This document shows positions 31,756-40,585 of a DNA stretch of 43,339 nt, piece after piece. Each line of letters begins with the position of its first letter. Position 1 is the first letter of the stretch. Under the pieces are notes generated by a model. It saw nothing but the letters and a program-made list of their open reading frames with translations. It did no database searches and was not told the origin of the DNA. Origin of the DNA: Bacillota bacterium (GTDB lineage: Bacteria; Bacillota; Clostridia; Acetivibrionales; DSM-1351); NCBI GenBank assembly GCA_023393115.1, contig JAEWMS010000064.1, positions 1 to 43,339 of the forward strand, written 5' to 3'. The position numbers and the translations under genes are program-made.

Positions 31756-33360
31756 CTAGTTACCTCCCTTAGTGTACTTCGGCAGTAGTAACGGTGATAC
31801 GGTACCTGTTTCAATTCCCGCAGACTCCAACTCCTTTGAATATTTATCTATGTGTTCAAGTGACAGCTCACCCAATGTAATATCCTTGCTCTTTTTAGCT
31901 GCCGCTTTTCCTGCATTTCTTCCAAATACGATGATGTCTAGCAAGGAATTTCCCATTAGACGGTTTCTTCCATGGATTCCTCCAACTGCTTCACCTGCAA
32001 CTAAAAGATTGTCAATTACCTTTGTAAAACCTTCTCCGTTTATTTCAAGACCACCATTTTGATAATGCAGAGTCGGATATATTAAAATAGGTTGTTTTCT
32101 CATATCTATTCCATAGTTCATGTACATACGAAGCATAGCAGGTATTCTCTTTTCGATGGTACCTTCCCCATGAATCATCTCGATCATCGGTGTATCAAGC
32201 CATACGCCCATACCTTCTGTTGGGGTAGGAACACCTTTTCCATTATCACTGCACTCACGAATGATAGAAGCCGCACATACATCACGAGTTTCCAAAGGAT
32301 GCATAAATGCTTCTCCATCTACGTTAATAAGCATAGCACCTAATGAACGCACTTTTTCTGTTACCAGGGCTCCGAAAATTTGTATAGGATAAGCAACTCC
32401 TGTTGGATGGTACTGAATAGTATCCTGATATAGAAGGGGTGCTCCTGCACGATATCCCATAACCAATCCATCTGCTGTTGCACCATAGTGATTTGAAGTA
32501 GGGAAGTTCTGATAATGTAACCTTCCGGCTCCACCAGTTGCTATAATAACAGTCTTAGCTCTGGCTACCAGATACTCTCCTGTCTCCATATTCTGAAGCA
32601 CAGCACCTGCAGCCTGGCCCTCCTTATCCAGGATTAATTCAACCGCTGCTGTAAAATCTATAACAGGAATCCCACGGTTAATCACTTCATCACGAAGAAC
32701 TCTCATGATTTCGGCCCCGGAATAGTCCTTACAAGCATGCATTCTCTTTCTGGAAGTACCACCTCCGTGGGTAGTTACCATAGTTCCGTCTTCATGCTTA
32801 TCAAACATTACCCCCAGATTATTGAGCCAGGCAATTGCGTCCGGAGCTTCCATTACCAATCTCTTTAAAAGCTCTGGTCTAGCTGCAAAGTGCCCGCCTC
32901 CAAAAGCATCCAAATAATGCTGCTGTGGAGAGTCATTTTCCTTATCTGCTGCCTGGATTCCACCTTCAGCCATCATAGTGTTGGCATCACCAATACGAAG
33001 CTTTGTCACTATCATAACCTTTGCTCCGCTCTCGTGTGCTTCAATAGCTGCTGATGACCCTGCACCGCCGCCACCTATAACCAATACATCTACATCATAA
33101 TCTATTTTTGATAAATCTATAGCCTCATCTTTAATTCTGCTATTAGAGTGAAGAAGTGTACCAAGTTCAAGCGGTACCTTTTCCCCCTTGTTAGGTCCAA
33201 TTTGGATAATCGAAAATCCATCCTCTTTATAATCAGGATGATATTGGCGAAGAAGAGTATCTTTTTCTTCAGCAGTCATTCTTCTTGGTTCAGAACCTAT
33301 TCTTTCTGCTCTGGTTGCTTCCACTTTTTTTATAGACTCCAACATTTCTGTTGTAAACAT
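31756..33360 (-). CDS. Fumarate reductase flavoprotein subunit, soluble TfrA/FrdA type
   Basis: A 534-residue FAD enzyme of the fumarate reductase/L-aspartate oxidase superfamily that reduces fumarate to succinate. An 88-residue N-terminal extension precedes the FAD fold (VDVLVIGGGGAGSSAAI, GGGGAG at 96-101). Active-site blocks: QYHPTG, TEKVRSLGAMLINVDGE and AGEAVGGIHGRNRLMGNSLL. The His that binds FAD covalently in membrane FrdA/SdhA is absent (GDANTMMAEGGIQAA), pointing to non-covalent FAD as in soluble thiol:fumarate reductase. It is followed by fumarase and preceded by FrdB; no membrane anchor gene is present. L-aspartate oxidase is a less likely reading because nadA/nadC are absent. Confidence 0.88.
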   Translation of the reverse strand: MFTTEMLESIKKVEATRAERIGSEPRRMTAEEKDTLLRQYHPDYKEDGFSIIQIGPNKGEKVPLELGTLLHSNSRIKDEAIDLSKIDYDVDVLVIGGGGAGSSAAIEAHESGAKVMIVTKLRIGDANTMMAEGGIQAADKENDSPQQHYLDAFGGGHFAARPELLKRLVMEAPDAIAWLNNLGVMFDKHEDGTMVTTHGGGTSRKRMHACKDYSGAEIMRVLRDEVINRGIPVIDFTAAVELILDKEGQAAGAVLQNMETGEYLVARAKTVIIATGGAGRLHYQNFPTSNHYGATADGLVMGYRAGAPLLYQDTIQYHPTGVAYPIQIFGALVTEKVRSLGAMLINVDGEAFMHPLETRDVCAASIIRECSDNGKGVPTPTEGMGVWLDTPMIEMIHGEGTIEKRIPAMLRMYMNYGIDMRKQPILIYPTLHYQNGGLEINGEGFTKVIDNLLVAGEAVGGIHGRNRLMGNSLLDIIVFGRNAGKAAAKKSKDITLGELSLEHIDKYSKELESAGIETGTVSPLLLPKYTKGGN

Positions 33361-33372
33361 ACTTTTCCCCTC

Positions 33373-34047
33373 CTATTTCTCAATATCTCTTTTGTTATAA
33401 AGTTCTTTCATTTCTTGAATTGGTCTTTCCATTATTTGAGCAATCAACTCATCAAATTTACCCTCATTTATTTCTTCCACACGGTTCTTAAGATGCTCAG
33501 TTTTTGGTGCAATGTATTTTCCAGTTAATCTACGTGCCAGCAGCCCTACCATTGGATGTGAGATACCAGCCGGACATCTGGAAGTACAAATGCCACAGTT
33601 CACACAGTCAAAGGACTCTTCTGCACATTTTTCAAACTCACCTCTTTGAGCATAAGCTATGTATTGCATTACATTTAAGCTCTGAGAGCAGCTTTTTGTA
33701 CAGGCATTACATCCAATACAACTGTAAAGCTCAGGATATAACTCCATCATAATCTTTTGTTCCGGTCTTATTTCTTCTATATCATAATTTCTCTTATCTG
33801 TTGGAAAGAATGGGAGACTAGCCACATACATACCATCCACTACTTGTGTTTGACAAGCCAGGCAAGTTTTTAATTCATTGTTTCCTTTGATTCTATAAAT
33901 TGTTGCACATGCACCGCAAAACCCATGGCGACAGCCACATCCTCTTACAAGTCTATATCCCGCGTATTCCATAGCCGTCATAATGGTTAGGTCTGCCGGC
34001 ACTGTGTACTTTTTTCCATATAAAAATACGTTAACCATTTCCTGCAT
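33373..34047 (-). CDS. Fumarate reductase iron-sulfur subunit, soluble FrdB/TfrB-like
   Basis: ATG 34047 (AAGGAGGG 9 bases upstream) gives 224 residues; the longer frame is unsupported. The N-terminal [2Fe-2S] fold has GCGCRHGFCGAC followed by CLAC. Two C-terminal clusters CIGCNACTKSC and CVNCGICTSRCP suggest two [4Fe-4S] centres instead of the [4Fe-4S] plus [3Fe-4S] pair of the membrane enzymes. It lacks the CCG domain that is fused to TfrB of methanogens; the operon instead encodes a separate HdrB with CCG domains. It should pass electrons to the flavoprotein. Confidence 0.87.
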   Translation of the reverse strand: MQEMVNVFLYGKKYTVPADLTIMTAMEYAGYRLVRGCGCRHGFCGACATIYRIKGNNELKTCLACQTQVVDGMYVASLPFFPTDKRNYDIEEIRPEQKIMMELYPELYSCIGCNACTKSCSQSLNVMQYIAYAQRGEFEKCAEESFDCVNCGICTSRCPAGISHPMVGLLARRLTGKYIAPKTEHLKNRVEEINEGKFDELIAQIMERPIQEMKELYNKRDIEK

Positions 34048-34108
34048 TTTCTTTTCCCTCCTTATATAGTCATCAGAGCTTTTAAATTGCTCCATTACAC
34101 ATTACTAA

Positions 34109-34957
34109 TTAATATTCCGGTGGCAATTCATCAATTTCGTCGCATCTAAATACCGGCCCATCTTTGCATACATATTTTGATCCGATATTACAGCGCCCGC
34201 ATTTACCCACACCACATTTCATTCTTAGTTCCAGGGTTGTATACACCTGTGTTTTATTGAAGCCCATCTCTTCCAGTGCAGCTAGTACAAATTTAATCAT
34301 AATCGGAGGTCCGCAGACTAATACTGTCTTATCTGTAGCCAACTCCAGTTCTTTTAGATAGCTGGGTACAAATCCAACATGGCCATTCCAGCCCTCCTGC
34401 TCTCTATCTATAGTTAAGTGAACATTCACACCTTCTGTTTTGCACCAAACCTCTTGTATCTCTTTTAATTGAACCAGGTCATCTGCCGAACGTGATCCAT
34501 ATAAAATGTCAACACTTCCATAGTTCTCTCTATTATCTATTACATAATTAATAACCGATCTAAGAGGCGCCAAACCTATTCCACCTGCTACAAAAAGAAG
34601 ATTTTCTCCTTTTAATGCAGTTTCAACAGGAAATGAGTTTCCATAGGGCCCACGAACTGTTACTTCCTCTCCAACCTCCATAGTGTGGAGATAATCTGTT
34701 AATGTGCCGCAGCGTTTAACACTAAATTCCTGAAACTCTTTATTAGTTGGTGAAGAAGTAATGGAAAACATAGCCTCTCCTACGCCTGGAACAGAAACCA
34801 TGGCACACTGACCAGGTAAATGTTCAAATAATTTTTTACCTTCTCTACTCACAACCCGGAAGGTCTTAACATCTGGCGTTTCTGTTCGAATATCGGTAAC
34901 TACACCAATTAGTGGAATCAACGAATCTGGTTTGTGATGTCCTCCGCAATTACACAT
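34109..34957 (-). CDS. flxA: FAD/NAD(P)-binding oxidoreductase FlxA-like (AsrB-type)
   Basis: A 282-residue ferredoxin-NADP reductase-fold protein. FAD block PGQCAMVSVPG and SITSSP; NAD(P) block LLFVAGGIGLAPLRSVI and VLVCGPPIMIKF. The C-terminal [2Fe-2S] motif MKCGVGKCGRCNIGSKYVC is like DHOD electron-transfer subunits. It is the NADH entry point in the Flx module. It overlaps the upstream gene by one base (TAATG). Gene letters follow the Flx order by position. The nucleotide preference (NADH) is inferred from FlxABCD-HdrABC precedent. Confidence 0.82.
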   Translation of the reverse strand: MCNCGGHHKPDSLIPLIGVVTDIRTETPDVKTFRVVSREGKKLFEHLPGQCAMVSVPGVGEAMFSITSSPTNKEFQEFSVKRCGTLTDYLHTMEVGEEVTVRGPYGNSFPVETALKGENLLFVAGGIGLAPLRSVINYVIDNRENYGSVDILYGSRSADDLVQLKEIQEVWCKTEGVNVHLTIDREQEGWNGHVGFVPSYLKELELATDKTVLVCGPPIMIKFVLAALEEMGFNKTQVYTTLELRMKCGVGKCGRCNIGSKYVCKDGPVFRCDEIDELPPEY

Positions 34958-35982
34958 TATCTTTCACCCCCGAAACTTTTTATAACCTTAACAATGTTTT
35001 GTGATGCTGGACATTTGCTTACGCAACGCCCGCAGCCCACACAGGAATACGTACCATCGTTATTTGCAGGAAAGTAAATCAGCTTGTGCATAAAGCGCTG
35101 ACGGAATCTCTGCAACTGGCTGGTACGGGGATTTCCATGAGCCATCATTGTAAAGTCTGAGTACATGCATGAATCCCAGCAGCGGAATCTTTGCACACCG
35201 TTTCCGGTATTATAATCCTTAATGTCATAGCATTGGCAGGTAGGGCATACAAAGGTGCAGGTACCACATCCCAGACAAACCTTAAATAACTGTTCCCACT
35301 TTGGAGAATTAAACATTTCATCCAATGCATCCGGAGTGAATTTGCTCATATCCAAATGGCTATATGGCAGTTTTTCAATAATTCTCTTAATGGCTGCTTG
35401 TTCTTTTTCTATGGCTGATACATCTTCAACTTTTTCTAGAAGCTTGGCAACTTCTTTTGTAAGAGACTCACCCTTCTCAGTAAGTGCCTTCCAGTACATT
35501 GAATCTTCAACAAGCCATACTACAACATCTCCTGCAGGAATACTTGCATCTGCACCAAATACATTACAGAAGCAGGTTTCCTCGGGTTCATGACATGCCA
35601 TAGCCACTACTATTCCATGCTCTCTGCGAGCCGCATAATAGGTATCTACGGGCTCACTTAGAAATACCTTATCAAGTATTTCTACTGCTTTTATATCACA
35701 TGCCTTCACTCCAAAAACTACAAAAGGCTGATTTGTTAACTCGGTTGGATTGATTACCAGCTTTCCGTTTTCCTTATGACAGCTATATAGGGTTTCACTT
35801 TGAGGAAAAAAGAAGTCTTTTGGAGATTTAACGGTTTTTAAGGTATCCAAATCCACTTCTGCATCCTTTGTCCAAAGTCCGTAATTTACCTGGTTAGACT
35901 TTTTTACCGGCAAATACAAATTTTTAGTATCTGCAATAGCAGTAAATAGCGTTTGCAATTGTTTTTTAGCTATCTTATACAT
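34957..35982 (-). CDS. flxB: Iron-sulfur protein FlxB-like (AsrA-type)
   Basis: A 341-residue protein of the AsrA/hydrogenase beta-related group. N-terminal FGVKACDIKAVEILDKVF block; two C-terminal ferredoxin clusters, CLGCGTCTFVCPTCQC and CVGCGRCVSKCPAS. It should carry electrons from FlxA towards FlxC/FlxD. AAAGGAGA precedes the ATG. It starts 2 bases after the FlxC stop and shares TAATG with FlxA, so it is tightly coupled. The exact letter is assigned by mirror order with known flxABCD operons. Confidence 0.78.
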   Translation of the reverse strand: MYKIAKKQLQTLFTAIADTKNLYLPVKKSNQVNYGLWTKDAEVDLDTLKTVKSPKDFFFPQSETLYSCHKENGKLVINPTELTNQPFVVFGVKACDIKAVEILDKVFLSEPVDTYYAARREHGIVVAMACHEPEETCFCNVFGADASIPAGDVVVWLVEDSMYWKALTEKGESLTKEVAKLLEKVEDVSAIEKEQAAIKRIIEKLPYSHLDMSKFTPDALDEMFNSPKWEQLFKVCLGCGTCTFVCPTCQCYDIKDYNTGNGVQRFRCWDSCMYSDFTMMAHGNPRTSQLQRFRQRFMHKLIYFPANNDGTYSCVGCGRCVSKCPASQNIVKVIKSFGGER

Positions 35983-35984
35983 AC

Positions 35985-36965
35985 CTATCTCCTTTCTCCA
36001 ACAATACTTGGCTCAACATCCTCAAGAGTAAAGCTGGTCAAAGGCCCTTTACTTTCTGAATCTTCACCTGCCTGAAATTCTCCGTAGAATTCGTTAATAT
36101 CCTTGATAAACTTTCTGTTCAATAAATGTAGGGGTATTCCCTGTGGACATACTCTGCTACACTCTCCACAGTCTGTACAACGTCCGGCAACATGGAATGC
36201 ACGAATAATATGGAACATTTTCTCTTCAAAGGTATCCGTATTAGCCTTTTGTGCAGAATCAAAATTATTACTGTCAAACACGCACTTTTTGCAACTACAA
36301 GCAGGGCATGCATTTCTGCAAGCATTACATCTGATGCACTTTGAAAACTCACCCTTCCAGAATGCGAAACGCTCTTCCGGGGTCATATTCTCCAGCTTTT
36401 CTATCATATCAAAACGGTTGGTAACTGTTTGTTCTCCATTATTGGCTTGGCTGATGTTGTCCACATCTATAACTTCATCAAATATCTTGTGTTCTTTTCC
36501 TTTACACACAGTACATCTTTCCAAAAGTGCATCCTTTACAGCTATAACCTTTTCTCCGTAAATTGTCTGCACTTTCAGGCTATCCCCATCTGTTTCAATG
36601 CTCTCAATTCCCTTGATACCGGCCTCATTTATTTTTTCAACACTATAGTTTCCAGAGCAACCAACACCAACAATGTATGCTTTTTCCCTATTAACTCTGT
36701 GCTCTTTTAATAATTGGTTAAAGCTATATGTGTCGCAAGGCTTTAAGAATACTAATGTCTTTCCATCCAGCTTACCGGCTTCTATCATATATTTGCTTAA
36801 GTTAGCTCCGCAGAAGCCATTATAGACAAACATATTCAGTTCATCTGCACTATTAAAATATGCCGGTTCAGGATTATAAGCCAGGTCACCCTTCTTCCAT
36901 CCTAATACTCTAGCCACAGTGCCCTTGGAAAGAAGTTCTTTTGCACACTCTATCATCCTTTGCAT
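35985..36965 (-). CDS. flxC: Iron-sulfur protein FlxC-like (FrhB/CoF420-like with dicluster)
   Basis: A 326-residue protein. The N-terminal half (FLKPCDTYSFNQLL; VGCSGNYSVEKINEAGIKG) is FrhB-like; two 4Fe-4S clusters follow in CIRCNACRNACPACSCKKC and CTDCGECSRVCPQG. It overlaps the end of FlxD by 13 bases and has a GGGGGAT site upstream. It resembles the subunit beside FlxD in the D. vulgaris Flx operon. It should pass electrons from FlxB to the MvhD-like FlxD. The letter is assigned by position. Confidence 0.75.
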   Translation of the reverse strand: MQRMIECAKELLSKGTVARVLGWKKGDLAYNPEPAYFNSADELNMFVYNGFCGANLSKYMIEAGKLDGKTLVFLKPCDTYSFNQLLKEHRVNREKAYIVGVGCSGNYSVEKINEAGIKGIESIETDGDSLKVQTIYGEKVIAVKDALLERCTVCKGKEHKIFDEVIDVDNISQANNGEQTVTNRFDMIEKLENMTPEERFAFWKGEFSKCIRCNACRNACPACSCKKCVFDSNNFDSAQKANTDTFEEKMFHIIRAFHVAGRCTDCGECSRVCPQGIPLHLLNRKFIKDINEFYGEFQAGEDSESKGPLTSFTLEDVEPSIVGERR

Positions 36966-37393
36966 CGTAAATCCCCCAATCTCACATTTTCACCTAATGA
37001 ATGAATCTTTTCTACAAATTCGTTCATTACTGTGGAGAATTTAACACCTTCTGCTGCTGATACCCACTCAACGCGAGTACGTCCATTTTCTATCCCCAAA
37101 TAGTTAAGCATGGAGAACAGTAACGTCATTCTTCTTCTTGCATAGTAATTACCTGTGCTGTAATGACAATCTCCCGGGTGGCATCCACAAAGAATAACTC
37201 CATCAGCTCCCTTTTCGAAGGCTCTCATAATGAACATGGGATTTACACGGCAAGAGCAAGGTATTTTTATTATCTTTACCTCTGCTGGATACGATAGTCG
37301 ACTGGTTCCGGCCAGGTCAGCACCTGCATAGCTACACCAATTACAGCAAAATGCAACTATTTTGGGTTTGAATTCTTTTTTCTCTATTTGCAT
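36953..37393 (-). CDS. flxD: MvhD-family electron carrier FlxD
   Basis: ATG 37393 (GGAGG 10 bases upstream; overlap of 10 bases with hdrA) gives 146 residues; the longer frame to 37492 is an overlap shadow. MvhD-family motifs: FCCNWCSYAGADLAG, IIKIPCSCRVNP, GVILCGCHPGDCHYSTGN. These Cys groups hold a [2Fe-2S] cluster that hands electrons to HdrA in Mvh-Hdr and Flx-Hdr systems. Its position between hdrA and flxC fits that role. Confidence 0.88.
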   Translation of the reverse strand: MQIEKKEFKPKIVAFCCNWCSYAGADLAGTSRLSYPAEVKIIKIPCSCRVNPMFIMRAFEKGADGVILCGCHPGDCHYSTGNYYARRRMTLLFSMLNYLGIENGRTRVEWVSAAEGVKFSTVMNEFVEKIHSLGENVRLGDLRCKG

Positions 37394-39369
37394 ATTGCAT
37401 CTACCTCCGCAAGAATTTGTCTGTTGGAGAAGCCTTGAAGATCCATTGCTCCAGACAGGCATACAACGGTACAAGCTCCACACCCTTGACAAAGGGCACT
37501 ATTTACAAATGCTACTCTTCTTGTTTCACGCACACCATGATCGTTAACCTCTTTATCCTGATAGGATATAGCTCCATAGGGACATACGTGCTCACAATTT
37601 GAGCAACCATTACAGAAAAGCTCACTTGCTTTTGCTACACATGGATTTGTAACCAGCTTATCTTTAGCTAAAAGTCCGATTGCTTTTACAGCTGCGGCTC
37701 CTGCCTGCGCTACAGTTTCCGGGATATCCTTTGGACCTTGACATACTCCTGACAAAAATACTCCTGCTGTTGGTGACTCAACCGGTCTTAACTTTGGATG
37801 AGCTTCTGTCAGGAAATTGTTGGTGTCTATGCTGGCAGTAAGCATTGTAGCCAGTCCTCTAACTGAAGGTTCAGGTTCAATAGCAGTTGCAAGGACAACC
37901 ATATCAACATTTAGCATAATTCTTTTATTATCTAACATATCAACAGCCTGTACCAGCAAGTGACCATCTACTTCTGCCACCTTACCTATCTGACCCTTGA
38001 TATAATTCACTCCATATTCCTCTACTGCTCTTCTATAGAATTCATCAAAATTCTTACCTGGGGTACGTACATCAATGTAGAATACATGTACATCAATATC
38101 AGGGTACTTATCCTTAATAAGCATTGCATGCTTTGCAGTATACATGCAGCAAATTTTTGAGCAATAACTCTTTCCTTTACAAGTTACATCACGAGATCCA
38201 ACACACTGAATAAAGGCTACAGACTTTGGCTTTTCATGATTTGAAAGACAAACCAATTTACCCTTTGTAGGACCTGCTGCATTTGTCAGACGCTCAAATT
38301 CTAAAGATGTTATAACGTCTGGACTTTGGTTATAGGAATATTCGTCAAACTTATCCAGGTTGATGGTATCAAAACCTGTGGCAACTACTATAGCTCCATA
38401 ATTGCCTGTGATAATCTCATCTTTTTGATCATAATCGATGGCCCCCGCCGCACAAACTTTTGCACATACTCCGCATTTACCGGTTTTATATTTTGTACAC
38501 TGTTCCCTGTCAATAACCGGCACATTAGGAATTGCCTGCGCAAATGGGGTGTATATAGCACTTCTATTACTCATACCTCTGTTGAATTCACTCTTTCCTT
38601 TTTTAGAAGGACATTTTTCTGAACAAACTCCACATCCGGTACACTTACTCATGTCAACACTACGTGCTTTTTTACGTATATCTACAATGAAATCTCCCAC
38701 AAATCCGGACACCTTTTCTACTTCGCTGTATGTATGAATGGTAATCCTATCATGGGAGGCCGCTTCTACCATCTTTGGTGTCAGTATACATGCAGAACAG
38801 TCCAGGGTCGGAAATGTTTTATCCAACTGAGACATTCTTCCACCGATACTTGGAGTTTTTTCAACAATGTCTACTTCATAGCCGGCATCTGCTATATCAA
38901 TTGCTGTCTGAATACCGGCGATTCCACCACCAATAACCAAAGCTCTCTTTACTACCTTGCTTTCGCCTGCCTGAAGTGGTGTATTTAGTTTAACTTTTGC
39001 TATTGCTGCCCGAGCAAGAATTACTGCTTTTTGTGTTGCTTCCTCTCTATCTTTATGAATCCATGAACAGTGCTCACGGATATTGGCTATTTCCACCATG
39101 AAAGGATTCAGCCCGGCCTTTTCTGCTGCTTTTCTAAATGTATTCTCATGCATACGCGGGGAACATGCACAAACTACTACTCCCGTCAGTTGCTTTTCTT
39201 TAATCGCTTCACGAATTTTACTTTGACCTGCCTCTGAGCACATGTATTGATATTCTTCGGCATGTACCACACCTTGTTCTTTTTTAGCTAACTCCACAAC
39301 TTTTTCAACATCTACAGTTGCTGCTATATTTGTACCGCAATGGCATACAAATACCCCTATTCTTTGCAC
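37384..39369 (-). CDS. hdrA: HdrA flavoprotein, candidate electron-bifurcating subunit
   Basis: GTG 39369 with GGAGG 8 bases upstream gives 661 residues, normal for bacterial HdrA. It starts QRIGVFVCHCGTNIA, followed by the FAD fold GGGIAGIQTAIDIADAGYEV with SIGGRMSQLDKTFPTLDCS. A ferredoxin block comes next (CTGCGVCSEKCPS; CTKYKTGKCGVCAKVCAAG), then further FAD blocks and two C-terminal [4Fe-4S] clusters, CNGCSNCEHVCPYG and CQGCGACTVVCLSG. In methanogens and FlxHdr systems HdrA bifurcates electrons between ferredoxin and HdrBC. Here it is placed between FlxD and HdrBC, the expected wiring. Confidence 0.93.
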   Translation of the reverse strand: MQRIGVFVCHCGTNIAATVDVEKVVELAKKEQGVVHAEEYQYMCSEAGQSKIREAIKEKQLTGVVVCACSPRMHENTFRKAAEKAGLNPFMVEIANIREHCSWIHKDREEATQKAVILARAAIAKVKLNTPLQAGESKVVKRALVIGGGIAGIQTAIDIADAGYEVDIVEKTPSIGGRMSQLDKTFPTLDCSACILTPKMVEAASHDRITIHTYSEVEKVSGFVGDFIVDIRKKARSVDMSKCTGCGVCSEKCPSKKGKSEFNRGMSNRSAIYTPFAQAIPNVPVIDREQCTKYKTGKCGVCAKVCAAGAIDYDQKDEIITGNYGAIVVATGFDTINLDKFDEYSYNQSPDVITSLEFERLTNAAGPTKGKLVCLSNHEKPKSVAFIQCVGSRDVTCKGKSYCSKICCMYTAKHAMLIKDKYPDIDVHVFYIDVRTPGKNFDEFYRRAVEEYGVNYIKGQIGKVAEVDGHLLVQAVDMLDNKRIMLNVDMVVLATAIEPEPSVRGLATMLTASIDTNNFLTEAHPKLRPVESPTAGVFLSGVCQGPKDIPETVAQAGAAAVKAIGLLAKDKLVTNPCVAKASELFCNGCSNCEHVCPYGAISYQDKEVNDHGVRETRRVAFVNSALCQGCGACTVVCLSGAMDLQGFSNRQILAEVDAICK

Positions 39370-39390
39370 TCTGTTCACCTCCAAGCCTTT

Positions 39391-39783
39391 TTATTTACTA
39401 TACTTTCGAAATGCACTTGCCAATAACTGCTGTGGAATCTCTTCATCCAAGAGTTCCGGTATCTCATCCGGGAATAAATAATTCTGTCCTTTTTGGCGAA
39501 TTACCATCAGACGAACTGCTTCTATTAACCTTGCCGGCTTTACACCTCTTGGGCAACGCTCTACACAGGCGAAACAGGAGAGACATTTCCAAATGCTTGT
39601 TGCTTCCATCAACTCAGATACATTGCCATTTTGAATATATGAAACAAACTGATGCGGCCTGATATCCATTTCTTCATAAGAGGGACATGAGGCAGAGCAT
39701 CTTCCACATTTCATACATTTATTTGTATCTACATTACTTATTTCTTTTATCAACTGCGCTTGTTCCATTTCTGTTTTATACAC
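39391..39783 (-). CDS. hdrC: HdrC iron-sulfur subunit
   Basis: A GTG at 39783 (AAGGGGGG 7 bases upstream) gives 130 residues. Two [4Fe-4S] motifs, CMKCGRCSASCPSYEEMD and CLSCFACVERCPRG, are the HdrC signature. It relays electrons from HdrA to the CCG site in HdrB. It follows hdrB after 13 bases and precedes hdrA after 21. Soluble: no membrane helix, unlike HdrE/DsrM-linked versions. Confidence 0.93.
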   Translation of the reverse strand: MYKTEMEQAQLIKEISNVDTNKCMKCGRCSASCPSYEEMDIRPHQFVSYIQNGNVSELMEATSIWKCLSCFACVERCPRGVKPARLIEAVRLMVIRQKGQNYLFPDEIPELLDEEIPQQLLASAFRKYSK

Positions 39784-39796
39784 TTTAGTACCCCCC

Positions 39797-40585
39797 TTAT
39801 TTATCCTTCAAGCCTAAAGCTTCCGCCAGTAATTCGGTAAAATAATATACCGGAAGTTTTTTAGCCTCACCACTACTGTTTAGATTATATAAACATAGAG
39901 GACAAGCAGTAATAATCTCTTCCGCACCTTTGTATGCAGCAGATTCCATAATCTTGTCTACCATTGTTCCTGCCAATTCTTTCTCTTTTAAAGAGATATA
40001 TCCTCCACAGCATTCATTTCTGTATGGATACACAATTGCTTCTGCACCAAGAGCGCGTATAAAGTCCTCGATGATTGTTGGATTTTCAGCATCATCCAAT
40101 TGAATGATGCTGCTTGGACGAAGAAGCATGCAGCCGTAGTATGCACCTATCTTTCTTCCTGTTAAAGGCTTCTTAACCTTTTCCTTTAGAACATCGAATC
40201 CAACTTTGTCACGCAGTACTTCTAAAAAGTGAAGCACCTGTGTTTCACCAAGGTATGGTTGTTCAAATTGAAGATAATTATTTGCTCTTGTCTGGATATC
40301 GGTTATACGCTTCATATCATCATTTACACGCTTTATAACGTGATGACAGGCTGAGCAGAGAGTTACCAAATCCTGCCCCTTTTCCTTGGCACTGTTTAAA
40401 GCGCGGACAGAGGACAGTTTTGTTGCGATCTCATCCGCTGCTTGTGGGTATACAGCACCACAGCATTGCCAGTCTTCTATTTCTTCCAGTTCAAATCCCA
40501 GCTCCTGAGCTGAAATCCTGGCATACTTGTCCAGATCTTTGGCTTTATTTTTTAATGTACATCCCGGATAATAACTATAAATCAT
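39797..40585 (-). CDS. hdrB: HdrB CCG-domain subunit, first gene of the operon
   Basis: ATG 40585 (GGAGG 7 bases upstream) gives 262 residues. Two CCG domains are present: YYPGC, WQCCGAVYP, CSACH; and YYGCMLL, NECCGGYIS, CPLC. In methanogens these hold two non-cubane [4Fe-4S] clusters that reduce the CoM-CoB disulfide. No such disulfide exists in clostridia, so here HdrB may pass electrons to the adjacent FrdB or to a thiol cofactor. In methanogen TfrB a similar CCG domain is fused to the iron-sulfur subunit, which supports the first reading. Confidence 0.93.
   Translation of the reverse strand: MIYSYYPGCTLKNKAKDLDKYARISAQELGFELEEIEDWQCCGAVYPQAADEIATKLSSVRALNSAKEKGQDLVTLCSACHHVIKRVNDDMKRITDIQTRANNYLQFEQPYLGETQVLHFLEVLRDKVGFDVLKEKVKKPLTGRKIGAYYGCMLLRPSSIIQLDDAENPTIIEDFIRALGAEAIVYPYRNECCGGYISLKEKELAGTMVDKIMESAAYKGAEEIITACPLCLYNLNSSGEAKKLPVYYFTELLAEALGLKDK

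Noticed and set aside
31756..33360. Flavoprotein as L-aspartate oxidase (NadB)
   Set aside because: No nadA or nadC nearby, and it sits between FrdB and fumarase genes; family overlap remains but context favours fumarate reductase.
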